Assembly: GCA_937888775.1 (NCBI GenBank)
Contig: CALAQT010000179.1
Location: forward strand, 36,716-100,715
DNA from: an uncultured Actinomycetes bacterium
GTDB taxonomy: Bacteria; Actinomycetota; Thermoleophilia; Solirubrobacterales; Solirubrobacteraceae
Direction of reading: 5' to 3'
Length of the DNA: 64,000 nucleotides
The notes under the pieces were generated by a model. That model was given only the letters and a program-made list of their open reading frames with translations, did not search any database and had not been told where the DNA came from. The translations under genes were made by a program, and so were the position numbers. Below, piece after piece: positions 61,126-64,000 of the stretch. How positions within the stretch are numbered: position 1 is the first letter of the stretch; each line of letters opens with the position of its first letter.

Positions 61126-63261
61126 GTGGCAAAGTCCAAGCGCAAGCGGCAGCAGCGTAAGCGGCGACCCGGGGGGCATCCGGCCCGGCGGACACCCGCG
61201 TCGTTGCGCTCGCCTGCTGAGATCGAGATGGAGCGGGAGGCGGAGCTCGCGTTCCCCGAGGCCCAGCGGCGCTACGAGGAGGCGCTCTCGCCGGACACGC
61301 CGACGGAGCGGGTCGCAGCACTGGTGGTCGAGGAGTTCGAGGATCTGCCCTCGCCGCCCGGCCTCGCGATCCGGTTGAGACGCGATGGATCCGAGGAGCG
61401 GGCACGGGCCGTGGCGGCGGAGGTGCAGCGGCTCGCGCCCGGGAGCGTCACCGCGCTGACGCTCGCAGCCGAGATCGCCGGCGCCTTCGACGAGGACCAC
61501 GACCGGGCCGCCGACCTGCTCGACGAGGCGCTCGACGCACCCGCCGACCCGGCCGGGACCGTGGAGCTCGCTCAGCACATGCTCGCGGCCGGCCGGCAGC
61601 TCGACGCGATCGAGCTGGTGCGGGAGGTCCTGGACGACGAGCCCGAGGAGGAGGACGCGCAGGAGGTCTACGGCTGGGCGCTCGAGGAGCTGCACCGCCG
61701 CCGGGGGGCGGGCGAGAAGCTGGGTCCTGCCGAGCGCGCGGAGCTCGATCGGTTCGCGGACCGCACGGGGCTGTACGCGCTGCGGGATGCGATGCGGGTT
61801 CTCGTTGAGGAGCGTAGGCCGGAGCTGCGGGGGCTGGTCGCCGGCAGCGTCGGGGGCTGGATGGAGCAGCTGCACGCAGCCGAGGGCCGCGAGGCCGACG
61901 ACGACTTCGGGCTCGAAACCGATGACGAGGAGCGCTCCGAGGCGCTCCTGCGCTTCGCGATCGAGCATGCCTGGCTGATGGATGGTGACCCTGATGAGGA
62001 CGAGGGCGACGATTTTGGGTTCGAGCTCGAGCCGGAGCTCGAGCAGTCGGGCGCGCCGCTGGCGCTGCTCGCGACCGACCCGGACGTCCCTCCGGAGATC
62101 TCGAGCGCGGCGGAGCAGTGGCTGAGCACCGTCACCTACGGCCTCTGGCAGATCTCCGACCCCGAGCCGGGTCCGGGCATGTGGCTGACAGACATCGTCA
62201 CCGGCGCTCGTCGGTACGCTGCGATCCCGCCGGAGCAGCTTCCGGGGATGAGCCGCTGGAGCATCCTGCTCGGGGCGCTCGTGTTGCTCGACGGTGTCTG
62301 GCGGACAACTGGCGCGGTCGTGCTCCTGCGCCCGTCCGAGGGCGACGGCGCCGCCGACTTGGTGCACGAGGCGAGCGTCGCGCTCGCCAAGGAGCTGACC
62401 GGCAAGCGCGGACGGGGCCCCCGCCGGCGACGCGAGCCCGACCCCCACGGCGTCATCGTCGAGATCGCCGAACCGATCCGCCCGGAGATCGCCGCGCTGA
62501 TGAGCAAGGTGCTCGGCAGCCTGCTGCCTGGGATCGTCGGGGACGTGTGGCGCCGGCGCGCGACCGGCCCGAAGCTGACGAACACCGACGGCCACCGCCT
62601 CCGGATGATCACGGCCCACGTGGCCGTGAACGACCCGGCGGCCGTCGCCGGGACGCTGGCTGCGCACGCGGACTTTAGGGTCGAGGATGCGGGGGAGCTG
62701 AGCTGGTGGGGGCGCGAGCTGAGCGAGATCGAGCGCCAGGGCGCGCTCGCGCAGATCCGCTCGCTGGCCGGCGAGGGCGAGCCGATCGAGGAGCCCGACG
62801 AGCCGCAGCGTTGGCTGCGCGGACGACTTGAGCCCAAACCGGATGGGTTCGAGATATCGGTCAACTCAGACGAGCGGCTGGAGGCGCTGGTCGAGCTCCT
62901 GCGCGGGCTTGGGGCCGAGCCCAAGCTCGGTCGACGATCGGTGATCGACCCGGCGCAGGACATGCCGCCAATCCGGCTCGGGATGCCGATGCCGTTCGGA
63001 GCATCGCAAGAGGCGGTCGACGCCTGGCAGGCGCTGTGGCCTGAGGAGCGGGTGCCGGCGCTGGGCGGCGTGACCCCGCGGACGGCGTCGCGGCGCGTGC
63101 AGAGCCGGTCGCGGCTCGAGGCAGTGCTGCGGGAGTTCGAGCACGATGCTTACGTGCTTGCGCGAGCGGGCCGGCCCGCTCCGGATCTGGACCGACTCCG
63201 GGCCGAGCTCGGGATGCACCGGTGGCGGGAGCCACCGGCACGCGCGCAGAGTCGGACCTGA
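61126..63261 (+). CDS. Large helical-repeat protein of unknown function
   Basis: 711 residues. The N-terminus AKSKRKRQQRKRRPGGHPARR is very basic. A region like tetratricopeptide repeats follows (about 60-200), then a strongly acidic stretch around residue 290-310. The C-terminal part has AWQALWPEERVPALGGVTPRTA with RSRLEAVLREFEHDA, a pattern that recurs in SEC-C and related uncharacterised proteins. GTG 61126 with GAGGA upstream is preferred to 61066. The whole lacks transmembrane segments. Function is not known; nucleic-acid or protein binding seems likely. Confidence 0.78.
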   Translation: MAKSKRKRQQRKRRPGGHPARRTPASLRSPAEIEMEREAELAFPEAQRRYEEALSPDTPTERVAALVVEEFEDLPSPPGLAIRLRRDGSEERARAVAAEVQRLAPGSVTALTLAAEIAGAFDEDHDRAADLLDEALDAPADPAGTVELAQHMLAAGRQLDAIELVREVLDDEPEEEDAQEVYGWALEELHRRRGAGEKLGPAERAELDRFADRTGLYALRDAMRVLVEERRPELRGLVAGSVGGWMEQLHAAEGREADDDFGLETDDEERSEALLRFAIEHAWLMDGDPDEDEGDDFGFELEPELEQSGAPLALLATDPDVPPEISSAAEQWLSTVTYGLWQISDPEPGPGMWLTDIVTGARRYAAIPPEQLPGMSRWSILLGALVLLDGVWRTTGAVVLLRPSEGDGAADLVHEASVALAKELTGKRGRGPRRRREPDPHGVIVEIAEPIRPEIAALMSKVLGSLLPGIVGDVWRRRATGPKLTNTDGHRLRMITAHVAVNDPAAVAGTLAAHADFRVEDAGELSWWGRELSEIERQGALAQIRSLAGEGEPIEEPDEPQRWLRGRLEPKPDGFEISVNSDERLEALVELLRGLGAEPKLGRRSVIDPAQDMPPIRLGMPMPFGASQEAVDAWQALWPEERVPALGGVTPRTASRRVQSRSRLEAVLREFEHDAYVLARAGRPAPDLDRLRAELGMHRWREPPARAQSRT

Positions 63262-64000
63262 AATCGGGTAGACGCCTGGCGAACCGGGCGCGTACCGGAA
63301 CAGCAGGGGCGGTCGGGTCGCCGCCTCTCCGGCTCCGGCATTCCTCGATAACGAGCATCCCATCGCGGTCGGTGACCCCGAACCTGCGCGAAAGGTAGGA
63401 CGGAGAAGATGTCGCGACGCTGCTTTCGCTCGGCGAGCGGTAGCCAGCATCGTCACCGATCTCGTCGCCGCCTCGAACGAACTCAGCGCTCTCCGCCGAT
63501 CCGGTCGCTGGGGCGCCCGACGTGGACGCCTTCGTTCCAGGGCGGTAGCGACGCGAGGGCGATCATTGACGCCTCCTATCTGTGGGCGAGCGGCAGTCGG
63601 CGCTGCTTGCTCGGGGTCGGGTTCCGGTCGAGCCAGCAAGCAGCCTGCGCCGCCTGGGCCGGTGTGGCTGCCTCGCACCAATTCGGCCCCGTCGGCGGCG
63701 CGGATCTGGTGGCCGCCTTTGTCCGAGAGGGGCAGCCCGCGAGGGCAGCGTTGGCGGCGCATCGTGGCTGCTTCGCACCAGAAGCAGCGACCCGGTCGAC
63801 GGCGCGCGCATGACCGCTCTTGCCGCGGAGCGGCAGCCAGCCGCCGGCATCGGCGGGCAGCTCCGTTTCGTCCAGACCAGTAGTCCGCTCGGAGGCCGCG
63901 GCCACTTCTGCTTTCCGCCTTCATGTGCATCCGGCCTCTGGGAGCGGAACCCCACACGGGGCGTCGTTCGTAGGTGTGCGTCAGTGCTCACGCGGCGACG
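63262..64000. other. Terminal region without a supported gene
   Basis: 739 bases to the window end. GTGGCTGC-CTCGCACCA and GTGGCTGC-TTCGCACCA recur about 105 bases apart (near 63664 and 63764). Open frames on both strands lack domains. Confidence 0.4.

Noticed and set aside
61102..62667. 521-codon frame antisense to the large repeat protein
   Set aside because: His/Arg/Leu shadow frame; the plus-strand gene has a start site and a coherent sequence.
1..64000. tRNA, rRNA or CRISPR arrays
   Set aside because: I looked for T-loop patterns, rRNA-like stretches and regularly spaced repeats and saw none by eye; a computational search would be more sensitive.

Overview
The window is high-GC DNA from a bacterium, most likely an actinobacterium of the Thermoleophilia/Solirubrobacterales type. 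Supporting signs are GTG starts, ATGA/GTGA gene overlaps, MMPL, DUF6166-like and CGNR families, a homodimeric AceE, and a cytoplasmic-facing NarGHJI. This placement is inference from gene content; there is no rRNA or other marker. I saw no tRNA, rRNA or CRISPR array.

Layout. 1-7.2 kb: a HAD hydrolase cut by the window edge, two secreted proteins, a frameshifted FAD oxidoreductase, a DUF1778/GNAT toxin-antitoxin pair with a promoter-embedded operator, an SPFH operon and a broken methyltransferase. 7.7-13.3 kb: an aldo/keto reductase, an MMPL transporter, a beheaded LuxR-type response regulator joined to a resolvase scrap, a siderophore-interacting flavoprotein and an HU protein. 13.9-17.75 kb: nested mobile DNA, in which a RIT element (three tyrosine recombinases, 99-bp inverted ends) sits inside the 3' end of a truncated group II intron. 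18-27.3 kb: MurB, cobalamin adenosyltransferase, flavin reductase, DUF488, a small paired protein, remnants of GltD and GH65, then an operon of unknown protein, sigma factor and RIC (Fe-S repair). 27.3-49.6 kb: the respiratory core. A ferredoxin/Cys-HTH-regulator divergon is followed by narGHJI plus a SLAC1/TDT channel. After a debris zone comes the minus-strand operon OsmC, MmgE/PrpD, small protein, ComA, AceE. Then a second copy of the ferredoxin/regulator divergon leads into a polytopic membrane protein and a broken hemerythrin. 49.6-64 kb: a HigA-like antitoxin, small MarR, TetR and CGNR regulated units, an EamA exporter, a methyltransferase, VapBC, a large repeat-rich protein, and long stretches with no credible gene.

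How it works together. Nitrate respiration by NarGHJI makes nitrite and NO-related stress. RIC, hemerythrin, two 7Fe ferredoxins and two paralogous regulators with a conserved C-X13-C-X32-C pattern suggest a local Fe-S/NO-responsive circuit. A TTTACA-N9/10-TGTAAA palindrome precedes both the RIC operon and one of the regulators. Separately, an almost identical 30-bp element lies upstream of two operons that each carry one copy of a small CxCTGE protein. The region shows heavy decay: at least twelve frameshifted, truncated or fused genes, and a 53-bp duplicate of the adenosyltransferase gene.
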